Below, one piece after another: positions 1 through 11,110 of a DNA stretch of 64,000 nt. The DNA is taken from positions 826-64,825 of the forward strand of contig JAKCWW010000243.1 of NCBI GenBank assembly GCA_026260175.1. Direction: 5' to 3'. Numbering within the stretch: the first letter of the stretch is position 1; the number at the start of each line of letters is the position of its first letter. The translations under genes were made by a program, and so were the position numbers. A model generated the notes under the pieces. The model did not search any database and was not told the DNA's origin. It saw nothing but the letters and a program-made list of their open reading frames with translations. Source of the stretch: Reticulitermes lucifugus. Its lineage: Eukaryota; Arthropoda; Insecta; Blattodea; Rhinotermitidae.

Positions 1-125
1 ACCTGACAACACACAACACTCACAAGAGACAGACATCCATGCCTTAGGCGGGATTCGAACCCAAATTCCCAGTAAGCGAGCGGCCGTAGACCCACGCCTT
101 AGACTGCACGGCCACTGGGATCGGC
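1..125 (-). repeat. tRNA-derived SINE, family A (cut by window start)
   Basis: Read on the minus strand it begins GCCGATCCCAGTGGCCGTGC with a class-II tRNA-like A box (GTGGCCGTGCAGTCTAAGGCG) and a B box (GGGTTCGAATCCCGC), followed by the family body GACATCCATG... on the opposite strand. The same sequence recurs at 9572, 16897, 50364 and 50863. It lacks the 3' body because the window starts inside it. Confidence 0.85.
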
Positions 126-1719
126 TATAAAATGAGGATTAGCATGGATTAATTATTTTACATGCCATAATCATTTGTATCCTTTGCATCACTGCTGCTT
201 AACGTCGACGGTTGCCAAGAGCTGTCAGTCTGCAGAGTAGAGCCGCTTTGTGTCGAGTGATTTATCCCATAGGAATGCTGTTACGATAACTTAATTACAT
301 TCGTCCTGGAAACTGCATCGTAAGCATGTTAATTTCATGCTCCACAGACATGCCGGCTTTCCTGCTTTTCACCAAATATTATATTTTTTAGTCGTATGAA
401 AAGCCAGTGTCAGGCTTATAACAAGAAACACGGCCGTGGTGTCGCTAGGACTTTTGGACTCCTACGCAACTATTACCTATGAGGTTCTTGGTCACTTTTT
501 ATAAAATTAGTATCAATATATTTGGCTTTCAAACATTTAAAATTTGGTTAAATCTTGTTGCTTTTAATTAGGCAGAATCGTCGTGATTATTACTTCAACG
601 ACATTTGCCGTTCCTTTGTGACAAAACATACACATGAAAGTATGCACTTTCATGCACCACTCCGAAAACTACTAGTGGTTACAACAACTTAATTTTCTAA
701 AAATTCAATGTGTTTTTTCCAAACACGCGTCAATTAGGTCCTAATTTAAAAATTGTTCTGCTTGACCCTTGCTTTTCAGATCATTGATAAATTATTTCAT
801 GTCATTTATGGTTGCTCATTGTATACGATAAACATACGAACAAGATAGTCTAGCCTGATTGGGCCTACGGATTTGTCTTGTAAGATTTATTACTTTTAAT
901 TTCCTAAACGACTTTCAAAGCTGGCCATCTTTACCGGAAGTGTAAAAGACAAATGAGAACAGTCATAAGTCGGAAAATTCACTGTACAAGCAATTATACT
1001 GGGTAAGAAATAGTTCTTAAAATTGCTTGTCTGGTAATTTTCATTTTATTTTTTTCTTAAAATGGAACCCACATGAATAATCTGACTGGGGAATGAGACT
1101 CTACTTCCGGATATTTTTGTCGAGATTAGCACACATGTTTACAATACGTCCTTCTGGTATTTTTGCGGAATTTAATAGATCCTAAGTAGTTGTTCACTCT
1201 TTGCTTTCCCTATAATCTTCGATTAATATCGTGCAATTTATAATAAAAACATTTATATTAAGTAAGTGTTCTCCGCGGCGTGTCAGAGTTGCCAACTTAC
1301 CAAAGAAACGCTAGGCTACCAAAGACTCGAAAACATGCTCCCCTTTCCAAAAGTATGCCACTCCAAATTAGGAACATTTATAAAAAAACTTACAATAATT
1401 TCGCCGAGTAGTCAGCAAGTAGGCCTAGTGTAAAACTCAACAACTTACCCAACAAAATATAATCTCATAACCTAAGATATTAAATGTCGCACAATCTAGC
1501 CAAATAAAGTATGTGCTATTACTATTATATTACGGTTGGTAGCGCTGAAGCTTATTCGCGAATTTGTACTCCTCGAGAATACTCTCTAATTTGTCCGCAT
1601 GTGGTGTTCAGTTAGTGTAAACAGGAACTTATTGCAGTACGTTCTCGGGGTTGCTGTAATTTTCGGCCCACATGCCTTGCATACACTTGGTATGTGATAG
1701 CTACACCCCTACCTATAAA
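126..1719. other. No gene seen
   Basis: AT-rich DNA with no credible coding frame, RNA gene or recognised repeat. Confidence 0.6.
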
Positions 1720-1727
1720 ACAGATTC

Positions 1728-2168
1728 CAGGGGCGCATCCAAGAGGGATGGGGGGTGCCGGGCTGCGGCTCCCCAACCCCCCCCCCAAATCGAAATTTAA
1801 AAATGCATACATTTATATACACGATGATAATAAATATTTTGCGTAATTTACTCTTCAACCGCTGTCAACCACTGAAATCGGCTGATGAGTAGTAGCCTAC
1901 ATTAGAATTTTAAAAAATGAGAAAAAAACTTAGGATATCTTATATGAAATCAACAAAACAAGAAAATTATACATTGTGATTTGAATTAAGCGAGTGAGCC
2001 ATAGAACATGTAATTATATTTGAATGCATATAAATGAGGCTGCAAAAAACGTTACGATACAGTTAGAGTTGCATGATTTTTATAACACAATTTTTAAAAT
2101 CAAGCAGAAATTTTGTGTACCCCAGATTCGACCCCCATCCCCCAATGAAAATTCTCGGTGCACACCTG
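1728..2168. mobile_element. Non-autonomous hAT-type DNA transposon, 441 bp
   Basis: The left end CAGGGGCGCATCC and the right end, read inward on the other strand, CAGGTGTGCACC form imperfect terminal inverted repeats of hAT type. They are flanked by the 8-bp duplication ACAGATTC (1720-1727) and ACAGATTT (2169-2176), 7 of 8 matching, the size hAT insertion makes. The interior is AT-rich with a C-run at the left and has no transposase frame. Confidence 0.7.
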
Positions 2169-2204
2169 ACAGATTTAGTTATATCGCAATTAACTGAAGG
2201 ACAT

Positions 2205-2292
2205 GTATGCCTTAGATCCTGAAGATGGAGGCAAGAATGCTCCTACAAGAGGTCGGAAAGTTTACTAATCTTCATGACGTCATGTCGAACAC
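2205..2292 (+). repeat. Partial copy of the palindromic P repeat family
   Basis: It contains CCTGAAGATGGAGGCA (about 2218) followed by a degraded GGAAAG and TACTAATCTTCATGACGTCA, which resembles the right arm of the family described at 38286. The left arm is missing. Confidence 0.5.
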
Positions 2293-2545
2293 TGTATTCT
2301 TTTAGGAGAAAGAGGCTGACTGGTCATGTAGTACACAAGAGGAAAATCATAAATACTTAGGCCTATGCACATGTTGAAAGAAACGTCTCAAAAAGAAAGG
2401 TCCGTTGGAAGTAGACATGCATGAGTAGATAACATTAATATTCGTCTCAGAGAAATAAGCGTTTTGTCGAAAAATGTAATTATCTGGCTCAGAATGGAGT
2501 CCATTTGTCTACTTTTGCGGAGATTATATGAACTTTTGAGTTCAT
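2290..2545 (+). mobile_element. RTE-like LINE, 3' tail fragment
   Basis: Translated pieces resemble the extreme C-terminus of insect RTE-like polyproteins: an R-TGHV motif near 2310, a basic KVRWK segment near 2400, and a W-L-tryptophan-type ending near 2485-2510. Several frame changes and stops are present, so it is a decayed 5'-truncated insertion. It is recognised by family pattern only. Confidence 0.45.
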
Positions 2546-3109
2546 GAAAACAGAGAATTTATTTACCAGCTTATTCCCGACAGATGTTTCAAGGAATATT
2601 TTGTTAAACAGTATTAGTGTTCAAGTTATGAATTTTGTTTCGATATGGATTTAAAATTGTTTCTCAGCTTCATAGGCTGAATCTGAATCAGATCTAGTGA
2701 TATGATTATCTTACTTACACAGGCACTAAGTCACTAAGTTTGGATGTAAAGAGACCACACGTTACTGTCAGTATAATGAAGTCTAGGAGTTTAAGATGAA
2801 GTGATCGCATAGCTAGTATGGGAAGCAAAGTCGTAATTTCCTAAAATGATTATGTAGCCCCTGGGAAAACGGTTACTTGGAAGCCCGAGAAGAATGTGGA
2901 AGAATACACTTAATGAGCAAGATGGGTGGTGAGAATGGACAGTGACTGGAACTACTAGCACATCGTCGTGCTCAGTGTTGCAGTTGATCTCCAGTGTCAC
3001 AGGTTTTGTTAGACAGCCACTAGCATTTGTCTGCAAGAACTAAGAAAACACATGCAGAATTTAGACAGTGTAACCAGTTTTAGAAATTCCTTCAAAGAGC
3101 CGGAATAGA

Positions 3110-3310
3110 GTAGTCAATATAGTGACTAGGCTACCGGCTGTACGAGCTGGGGTTTGAATCCTGAAAGGGGAAAGTGATATTTCTCTTCTAAAAATGTCAA
3201 GACCGGCCCACCCATTTTCCTGTTCAACGGGTTCCAGGGTTCTTTCTCAGGTGTTAAAGAGATGGGACGTAAAATTGTCCACTCAAATCCATCTATTGCC
3301 GATGATAAGG
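3110..3310 (+). repeat. Diverged tRNA-derived SINE, family D/H
   Basis: GAGCTGGGGTTTGAATCC (about 3144-3161) is a B-box-like sequence. It is followed by a body ending CCATCTATTGCCGATGATAAGG that matches the tail of the copies at 23815 and 30830. The A box is not clear. Confidence 0.5.
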
Positions 3311-3834
3311 ATGAGTAGAGCTATAACTTTAGTCCGCCCAGTACGTCTTCATGTCTTGTACGGGGACAAAGATACATTTAAAATTTTACTCCTCCCCTCT
3401 ACCGAATACGAATCAGAAAGGCTAGCCATCACACAAGAACGTTCCCTTCGCACAACAGAAAGTGTTATTATAATCAAGTACACGAAGCGAGTCTCTACGG
3501 ACTTTACGGCCGCGGTTAAAATCTCATTTACTAAGGGTGATATGTTTCTGTTCACTGCCGTGTCCAGAACATCTTGACCCAGTCGACAATATTATGGCGA
3601 CATAACCAGCGTGCAGTCAGGCACATTTCCCACCCACGCGCGGAATATTGCCTATCTCTGTCGAGTACAAGAAGCGTCGAATCGCTGCGTTCAAGTATGT
3701 GTTTTAGTGTCACGACCATAACGGCGACATCGAGTGATGCTGCGAGTGGCATCACAAACGAGTTTCGTTTCAATAACTGCCGAGTGAGAATATTTCCTGC
3801 ATTCCAAACGCAGATCATGATAATACTCTTAAGA
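3311..3834. other. Unrecognised segment with overlapping open frames
   Basis: The segment is richer in G+C than its surroundings and has open frames on both strands: 127 codons plus at 3194-3577, 93 codons plus at 3574-3855 and 108 codons minus at 3552-3878. None resembles a known family, and the first overlaps a SINE. It could be an old repeat or exon of an unknown gene; no function is proposed. Confidence 0.3.
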
Positions 3835-4345
3835 GAAGAAGCTATGCTTTTGTAAGCTTTGTCATGTCTGTCTGTCAATCTGCATAGAACAACTCAGCTC
3901 CCAATGGAAGGTTTTTATAAAATTTGATATTTGATTATTTTTAGAAAATCTGTCGACAAAATTTAAGTTTCATTAAAATCTCACAAAAATAACGGTTACT
4001 TTACATGAAGACCTATTTGCTTATATGATGATATATCTCGCTAAATTCTTCTTAAAATGAGAAATGTTTCGGACAAAATTTGTGGAAAAAATGAAAACAC
4101 ATATTTTATGATCAGTAACTACACTCCGAAAATCGTGCCGTTTTTGAGATAACGTGGAAAAACGTGGTAGAGCCGGACAAGTCACAGATGAATAAATAAA
4201 ACGGCACATGCTCTTTGCATGCTGGATCACTAAGGATAAAAACACACACTTCGGATGTGTAATACTTATAGCTTTTCCACGGTAACAGTACTTAAACGAA
4301 AGCGCCTCAATGCTGCGTTACACATGCATTGCCTCTCCTTTATTT
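3835..4345 (+). repeat. Unclassified dispersed repeat, family Q, copy 1
   Basis: About 500 bases align over nearly their whole length with 28045-28560. Shared words include CATGTCTGTC, ACTTTACATGAAGACCTAT, GTTTCATTAAAATCT and TTGCATGCTGGAT. No open frame or terminal repeat is evident. Shorter inverted copies are at 35950 and 56985. Confidence 0.7.
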
Positions 4346-5684
4346 GTTCATGGTAGTAATACATATATTGGTATCCCACGACTTATCCCCAAGATTAGAG
4401 GAACTGCAGTGCGAAGCTAACCGCTCAAAACATTCTGTTTTATAGTCAGAATTACTGAGAGCGTCATTTAATACGCTACAAATACAAATACACACATTTA
4501 CCTCACTTAGTATCGCTGTCTACAATGACTGGAATATTACATCCACGCCATCTATGCTTCTTCCAGTCGTAGCAACAACTGCAGTCTGCAACTAATTACG
4601 CAGTACACCTTACATTACGTTCTTGTAGCTCATACTGTCAATAGCCAGAACCAGTCTTTTTAAATCCCATTTCTTTCGTCTGTTCCAAATAAAATATAGT
4701 TCTTAAAAGCAAACCGAATCTTTGCAAATATATTTACCAAATTTATTACAACGCTTCTGTAGGCCATACAATAAACGAACTCTTTGATTGCTGTTCTTGA
4801 ATTCAAAGGAAAGTGACTGTTGGCCGTCATCACAGTAAACCTCATGCAAAATGTGCTTACATGCTATGTAACAAATAAGTGAGAATGTATGCAGGCAACG
4901 CGTTTTGGGTCGGCTTTATACGTACTTACTTTTGTATAATATAGTGATAATTTGTGTAACTCTGGAGATGGATAAGAGGTTCTCTTTGCCGAGCTCATTT
5001 TCTCTTACAAACCCATTTTCTCTCCCGCCCCTTTACACTCCCTCTACCAAGGCCGAGTCTCTCCTATACTGTCCTCCCCAAAAGCCGCAGTGCGGTACGT
5101 ACCTACCGAGTAGTTTATGCTTGAAAGGGTGAGCGTCTGTTGTAGAGTGAGATGGAAAATAAAGAATGGGCTGAAGCTTGACTATCATCATGCAGAAGAT
5201 TTTGCTTTGAATGAAGACTCCGTAGAAGATGTGGCATTGCTCTTTTTGAAATGAATTGCGATAAAAACCACGTGTTAATACTGTATACTTCCCAGAAAAC
5301 AAGAAGTAAAGCTGACCTGTCTGATAGCTTACACTACAAACAGTGAAGCGCAGTTGTTGAAGCTTTTTATTTAAGGACACAATAAACAAGACATCATAGC
5401 GTCTATTTTGTGTGGACGAACATGAGTATGGGACATTATGGCAATTACAGTTTGTCAAGGTTCGTATTGGTCATCGTCATAGTTACTGTCACAAACTTCA
5501 TGCAATAAAGACTACTTTTGTTACACTGTTCCGACTCCAAGGATTGCGCGCAGCATATAAAATCAACATTTTAAAGGATGCGTTATTCCCAACGAATGTT
5601 TTTTTGTTACGAATTCTTGTCAGACAAACTGCTATAATTTTTCTATACAGCATTAACTGAACTGGTCTCTGTAAAAGAGACGGA
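4346..5684. other. No gene recognised
   Basis: A 141-codon minus frame (5033-5458) and a 75-codon plus frame (4905-5132) overlap. Neither has family resemblance or a clear start context, and both are likely chance. Confidence 0.5.
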
Positions 5685-5800
5685 TTGTGAAGATACAAGT
5701 TTTCTGAGATATGATGCTGCAGACTGTAAAACAGGTACCACCGTTTCGGAAAACTTTGCTCCGTCCATCTTCAATACAGTCCACAATAGTGTCTTGTTGT
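5685..5800 (-). repeat. Palindromic P repeat copy with hammerhead-like core
   Basis: The left arm TGTGAAGATACAAGTTTTCT...GCAGACTG matches the family arm. On the minus strand the apex reads UUGAAGA, a GGA...UCC stem, then GAAAC-GGUG-GUA (5747 to 5736). GACUGUA and UACAGUC on either side pair as stem I. Confidence 0.6.
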
Positions 5801-6055
5801 GAAACTGAATTTTTAAATATCTGTTATAGGACGTTCATATTCCAAAGTGACAAACATTTGTGAGATGATAATAAGTCAACAGCTAAATCTGAATCATCTA
5901 TTTTAGAACGTCGTTTATCGTCCATTGATTATTCTGTATTAATTGTATATGCTTTTTTTCCTGTCATAAGGGCCTAATACACTCTCATAAGAAGACTCTG
6001 CTTTTCCAGTTTAGTTTATTTCCTGTTAAACTTTATATTGTTTATTCCGTGCATT

Positions 6056-6196
6056 GTTGATAACCAATTCACAACACTGAGACCAACAAAATGCACAATA
6101 CTGTTACTTAGATACGTTATATTGTAATACAAATAAGGAAGGAAGGAACAGTATTTTGCATTTTATTGGTCTCAGCGATGTGAGCTGTTTATTAAC
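6056..6196. repeat. Imperfect palindrome with ~50-bp arms
   Basis: The left arm (6056-6110) and the right arm (6143-6196) pair, sharing CTGAGACCAA and AAAATGCA and AATACTGTT in inverted order, with about 35 bases of loop. It looks like a small foldback or MITE-type element. No family is recognised. Confidence 0.65.
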
Positions 6197-6199
6197 TGT

Positions 6200-7989
6200 A
6201 TCGGTAAAATGATTTCATGTTGCCATTCCGGCAAGTCGCTATTTCTACGACGCACGCTGTTTTGAAGGACTGGAATGCTGGGATCATCTTTCGAAAAGTA
6301 CGCTGTTCTACTTGGTGTGGTATGATCAGTCATAAATGAGCTCTATCGCTTGTTTTTAAAATTGTTTACAAAACCTCTGTATTGGAGAGGGCCCTGACAC
6401 TAACTCTCATCGAGCTGTAATATCAAAGAAGAATGTTCCAGTTTGATTGGTAACCTGAGGTCCTCGATACAAAGTATGCATATCAGTAACATAAATTCAA
6501 CATACATATCTCTTGGCTTATGTGAGAGAGAAAACACAATTATCTTTGTCGTAGAAACTTTCTTTTCCATAAATCTGAGAAAGAGATGCTTATCAGTAGA
6601 AATATTTAGCTGAGGAAATCGGGAAGGTAAAGCAGTAATGGATGTCAACTTTTTCAAAATGTATATGCATACAAGTCTACACAGAGTTTCAAATTACATT
6701 CCTCGCCTTATGTAATTAAGATTACTAAATCGAGCAGGGTGTGATTGGCAGGAAATGCAACACGCATGTGGAGCTGAGAAGCGCATACACACTTATGAGT
6801 GTACCTCGAGGGAAGAGAAAACTTTGAAGATCTTGAAGTAGCTGAGGGAGTGAAATGAAACTGAGCTCAACAAAATGAGATCCAGGTGTGCTTTTAATCC
6901 AAACCGCCATGAACAGGAGACAAAGGAGTGTTTTGTCAACATTGTAGTGGACGTCCAGGGTGTCTGCCTGACACACTTTCAGTTTAGCATGAAATGCTAT
7001 AGGCAGACAAAATTTTCTCTTAAAATATTAATGTTATGTAAATATAAACAAGATTTGAAGGATGTTATCCACAATGTAGTACACAAAATTACCATTGGGG
7101 TTCTTTGAAGTTTGTAGTGCTTACAAAAAAAGTGAATAATGAAATGCAAATTAGTGAAAGCTGTTATAGCTGATTTCAACAAAATTTGTGGAACTTTTAT
7201 GGGCGTATCAAAAGCAGACTGTGTTAGAAAATAATATGTCTGAAAAAGACAGCTAAGCAAGAAATGTTAATGAAAGTCTCCCATATCGAATTTAAACAAA
7301 GCCTGAATAACATGTTATTGGGTAAGAAGGAAGTCTCTGATTTCATGTAAATTATTATTGTGACTGAAAAAAGAAAATTTCCGAAGGTTTTAGTAAAAAT
7401 CTCGAATTTCTACAGATATTACCTCCACACAAACTCCTCAACTCTACTTTGTAAGGAATGCCCAAACAGATTGTCAGACTCTATTTGTGAAGCTTGTGAA
7501 ACAGCTAAACTCCCAGTCTGTTGGGGATATTGAAAAATCTTCAAACTTATGCGGCAAAAGCACGTTGAATTTACTCATGAAACAAGGATATTTTTCCACT
7601 CAAGAGCGATAAGACTATTGAAAAAGTCTTTGTGTGAAACACAAGTGAATTAGGCAGACTACTAGCCTGCTTTCTAGAAGTGTAAAATTGTAAATGTTAA
7701 TTCTGACTTCCAGAGTAAAGAAAATAATAGTAGGATCCACTGTATTTTGGAATGTATAAACTATACAATGACAACTGCCGTGTAGATTTGAAACATAATG
7801 CAGATATACATTTTTCACGTTTCAATTACTTAGGCTCGCTTTTCAATTTTCCCGTCTACTTATCGCATTTATACGTCGCTCTGCGCTGAAACTGCGGACT
7901 TGTGTAAAAATAATCTTTCAATATAGTCGTTACAGCACAAGCAATTAAAATTGCAAATTGACTGAGTGTTCAGCAGAACTTGAAATATG
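6200..7989. other. No gene seen
   Basis: Only short opposing frames below 90 codons, of unbiased composition. Confidence 0.55.
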
Positions 7990-8390
7990 GACATGTTACC
8001 CTCCCACCTGACGGGCCGACTAGTCAGGTGCCTGATCAATGAAGATGTAGTTACTTGTGACTACATGTCTGTGTCTACACACGGTTACACACCTGACTGA
8101 TTACCCAACTGAAGATGTATATATGCCTGTACAAATAGAGGTCTACAGACCAGACTACACAAATAAATAAATAACTATTAGTATAAAGCTATACACTTCT
8201 ACATACCCAACTACACAACTGATGAAATGTAGACCTATATAAATATATGTGTATATAGAAGGCTAGATCTGACTGATTACACGGCTAATAATTTATAAAT
8301 GACTATCTGACTTCATATGACTACACAACTGAATGATTACTCAATTAATTACTACCTACGTGCCTAATTGCTCAACTGGTGACATTTGAT
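7990..8390 (+). repeat. Degenerate tandem array of CTGACTGATTAC / ACTACACAACTGA words
   Basis: About 400 bases are built from diverged versions of GACTACACAACTGACTGATTAC, with insertions of AAATAAATAAATAA. Units are too eroded for a clean period, roughly 20 bases. No coding frame. Confidence 0.55.
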
Positions 8391-8444
8391 TTTTCCACTG
8401 TGGGAAAAGTTTTTATGGTTGTTTTCTTAGTTGTGACGCTTTAT

Positions 8445-8585
8445 GTAGTAACGTTGTATAAGTTATTTCTACCTTGAATATGGAGGCAGGAGGTTCCTCT
8501 GAAACGCTGGTATCAAGTTGCAAGTTTATATGGAAACCCGAAAAACCACAATCTTAACTATATAATCGACTGCCTACCAAGTAAT
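8445..8585 (+). repeat. Palindromic P repeat copy with hammerhead-like core
   Basis: TTGAATATGGAGGCAGGAGG is followed by CCTCTGAAACGCTGGTA (8496-8512). GAGG/CCTC form a stem before GAAAC-GCUG-GUA, the family layout. The outer arms are eroded. Confidence 0.5.
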
Positions 8586-8789
8586 CTCTACGAAGAAAAG
8601 CTGTCATAAGAAATTTAAATTCTTTATAAAGCGGAAAGCTGACGGCAAGTGCTTCATATAGCATATTGGAGTGCTCGTCTGATTCCGAAAACATACGCTT
8701 ACAGACACATGAGTAACTAGTTTAGGGAAAGCAGGATTGCAGGTGAGTAGAGAAATTAAATTTGTACATATCTGTGTTGCCTCTACCAC

Positions 8790-9206
8790 ATCGAAGATAC
8801 CTAAAAGAATGCAAGCATGAGTTTGAGGAAAGACTGATTATTTTACCTCATGTAATGAGATTATCATGGAAATCTCTGTCGGTGCCAGCTGTCAGCTGTC
8901 GGTGAGGTGGGTCTCCCCCTTTAATGGCGATGATAATGGGGAACAAAGGTGCTCCACCTGGAGACTCTCTCAGTTTGGCAAAAAGGAACACCTGGATGGG
9001 ACTTATGATAAAATAAATTCTGCAAAAAGGATGGACCTTGTAATAGTTACGTACAGGCTACAAGACCAACATTCACAAGGAACAAATGTTACAGGACAAC
9101 AAAGAAATTTCTTTATTTATTGTATAAATAATTTGTGCTGCAACTTAACATTCTCTGACGGCTTAGCAACTGAATATTCAAGTACTCTGAAACTGAAACA
9201 TAATTA
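8790..9206. other. No gene recognised
   Basis: A 114-codon plus frame (8866-9210) contains AGCTGTCAGCTGTC-type sequence. It has no known relative and runs into a P repeat, so it is not called. Confidence 0.5.
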
Positions 9207-9350
9207 CTGACATTTCGGAGGCACAATGCTCCTCCGAACTATAAGTAATTATGTACCAGTCGGCACAGCATAATTTTCGGAAGACTTAAATCTTCCTATA
9301 CAACGCTGTGAGAACTATAAATCTCGCAGCTGCGTAATGTTGTAAGTAGT
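9207..9350. repeat. Palindromic P repeat copy
   Basis: CATTTCGGAGGCACAATGCTCCTCCGAA is an inner palindrome. It is followed by the family right arm (CGGCACAGCATAATTTTCGGAAGACTTAAATCTTC...CTGTGAGAAC). Confidence 0.6.
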
Positions 9351-9571
9351 TTGAATAGTTGAGTAATTCCTTCTTTTAATGAAAATCGTCCTTAAAAGCC
9401 ATATAGCTTCAAACTACATTAATATAATGAAGGATGGATTAGGACGGATATGAATGAAACTGTGTTCTGTAGTTTACAGTTCAGAACAAGACTTCGGCCT
9501 TGTCGTCTGTTTTATGCCTAACATGTTCTTTGAAGGATGTCTTATATGAGCGAAACTGTTCCAGTTCTAAT

Positions 9572-9807
9572 TTTTTTTCCATGACGCAATAGACCCTCGT
9601 GGGCCAGCATCTTCTCATTGTCGAGGATTTATGATCACACCAGACACACCACAATCGGTAGGCCTCCTTTGGATGAGTGATCAACCCGCCGCAGAGACCT
9701 CTACTTGACAACACACAACACTCAAAAGAGACAGACATCCTTGCACCCGGTGGGATTCTAACCCGCAATCCCAGCAAGCGACCGAACATAGACCTACTGG
9801 GATCGGC
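9572..9807 (-). repeat. tRNA-derived SINE, family A
   Basis: The minus strand starts GCCGATCCCAGTAGGTCTA, shows the B box GGGTTAGAATCCCACC, then the family body (CAACACACAA on the plus strand, GAGTGATC, TTGTCGAGG) and ends in an A run opposite the T8 at 9571. The A box is damaged. Confidence 0.8.
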
Positions 9808-10489
9808 TTCAACTCTTTCATACTGAGTTTTTGTATGTGTGTTTGTGGTGGTTCAAGATATTGTGTAGTAAAATACACAAACTGGGGAACAGACAGAAAG
9901 ATAAGGATACGTTCATTTCACTGGCACCTTGTAAATCAAACATGCTCTGTAAGAGTGGTAGTATTTCCTGTTAGGTAACATGGAAATTCCCTACTTTTTA
10001 TTTTTGTATTAATGTCAGAATAATTCTGGATTGTGTCATTTTGCCCTGACAAGGAAGAAATCGACATAAATTATCAACACTCTGAACAACCTACTTCAAT
10101 TCTTAGAACAGGTTTAGGCCTTCATACTTCACACTGACTATATTTGAGCCATTGTAAAGGCTATGTTATTTTGAATTTTCAGTACATAATGAAAATTGAA
10201 GGTTTAGCTGTCTCTTTCAATTGGTTCTCAAAATGGTTTAAACCCTTTCCCTCCAGCGGTAGGATGCGTCGCCAACAATCAGGATTCTGAAGTCCGTTTT
10301 AAACGTTGCAGTCTAGGAATACGAATTAAATCCTGTCGCTAAAATTTACTTTAAACACGTAATGGAATTATCACTTTTCAACAAATTTAGAGCTTGCATG
10401 CGCAAAGAAAATTTAACTTCGAAATACACAAACAAAGGAAAAGTTTGAACACCCGCTTATTTAGGTTTCAGGTTTATAGAATAGTTAAA

Positions 10490-10700
10490 TAGAAGGCTAG
10501 GCGTTATAGCTCAATGAAGTTACTTGTTACATGATGGAATATCGAGGTTTGGTTTCTTGGCCGGGACGGAGTTCTATATTCGCTACGAAGTCTATCTAAT
10601 TCTGGGACCAATCCAATCAAATAGTCCACGTAGTTTGGGCTCTCTCCTCGAGGTTAGGGCGGCCTGAACGTAAACATAGCAGTGCGCCTTTCTATATATG
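10490..10700 (+). repeat. tRNA-derived SINE, family E
   Basis: GTTATAGCTCAATGAAGTT is an A-box-like start and GAGGTTTGGTTTC a B-box-like sequence. The body GAGGTTAGGGCGGCCTGAACGT is shared with 39128-39370. Confidence 0.55.
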
Positions 10701-10844
10701 AAGTAAGTTGACTGAAATAATATAAACAAGTACAATAAAAAATAAGAAATTTGAACTTAACAAGAAATAAGAGGAACATGTAGAAAATTACGCGATGAAC
10801 ATATTATAATATTTACTGTTCATAGTTTGTTATTAGAATAATGT

Positions 10845-11110
10845 ATTAAGGTAATGAGATGGACGGGACATGTAGCAATCAAGACGAGAAGTGCCTCAAC
10901 CTAGATTATCAGTAAAATTAATGGGAAGAGAGTACTTAGAACACTTAAGCATACATGGATCGTTACAAATAAAAATGTTAAGTTTTGCGGTGTAAGAATA
11001 GCGACTAAATTAATGTGACTTAACTTAGGATCCAGTGACTGACACTTGTGAATGCTGCTGGAAATGTATTATCTAAGACGATCTCAGCTCCATGGGGCAT
11101 ATTGAGGAAT
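10845..11110 (+). mobile_element. RTE-like LINE, 3' tail fragment
   Basis: GAGATGGACGGGACATGTAGC encodes MRWTGHVA, a signature of the RTE-like C-terminus. It is followed by a GKRVLRT-like basic segment and a CTTGTGAATGCTG stretch like the family's 3' coding end. It is highly decayed. Confidence 0.5.

Noticed and set aside
5033-5458. 141-codon minus frame as a gene
   Set aside because: Overlaps opposing frames and shows no recognised domain.
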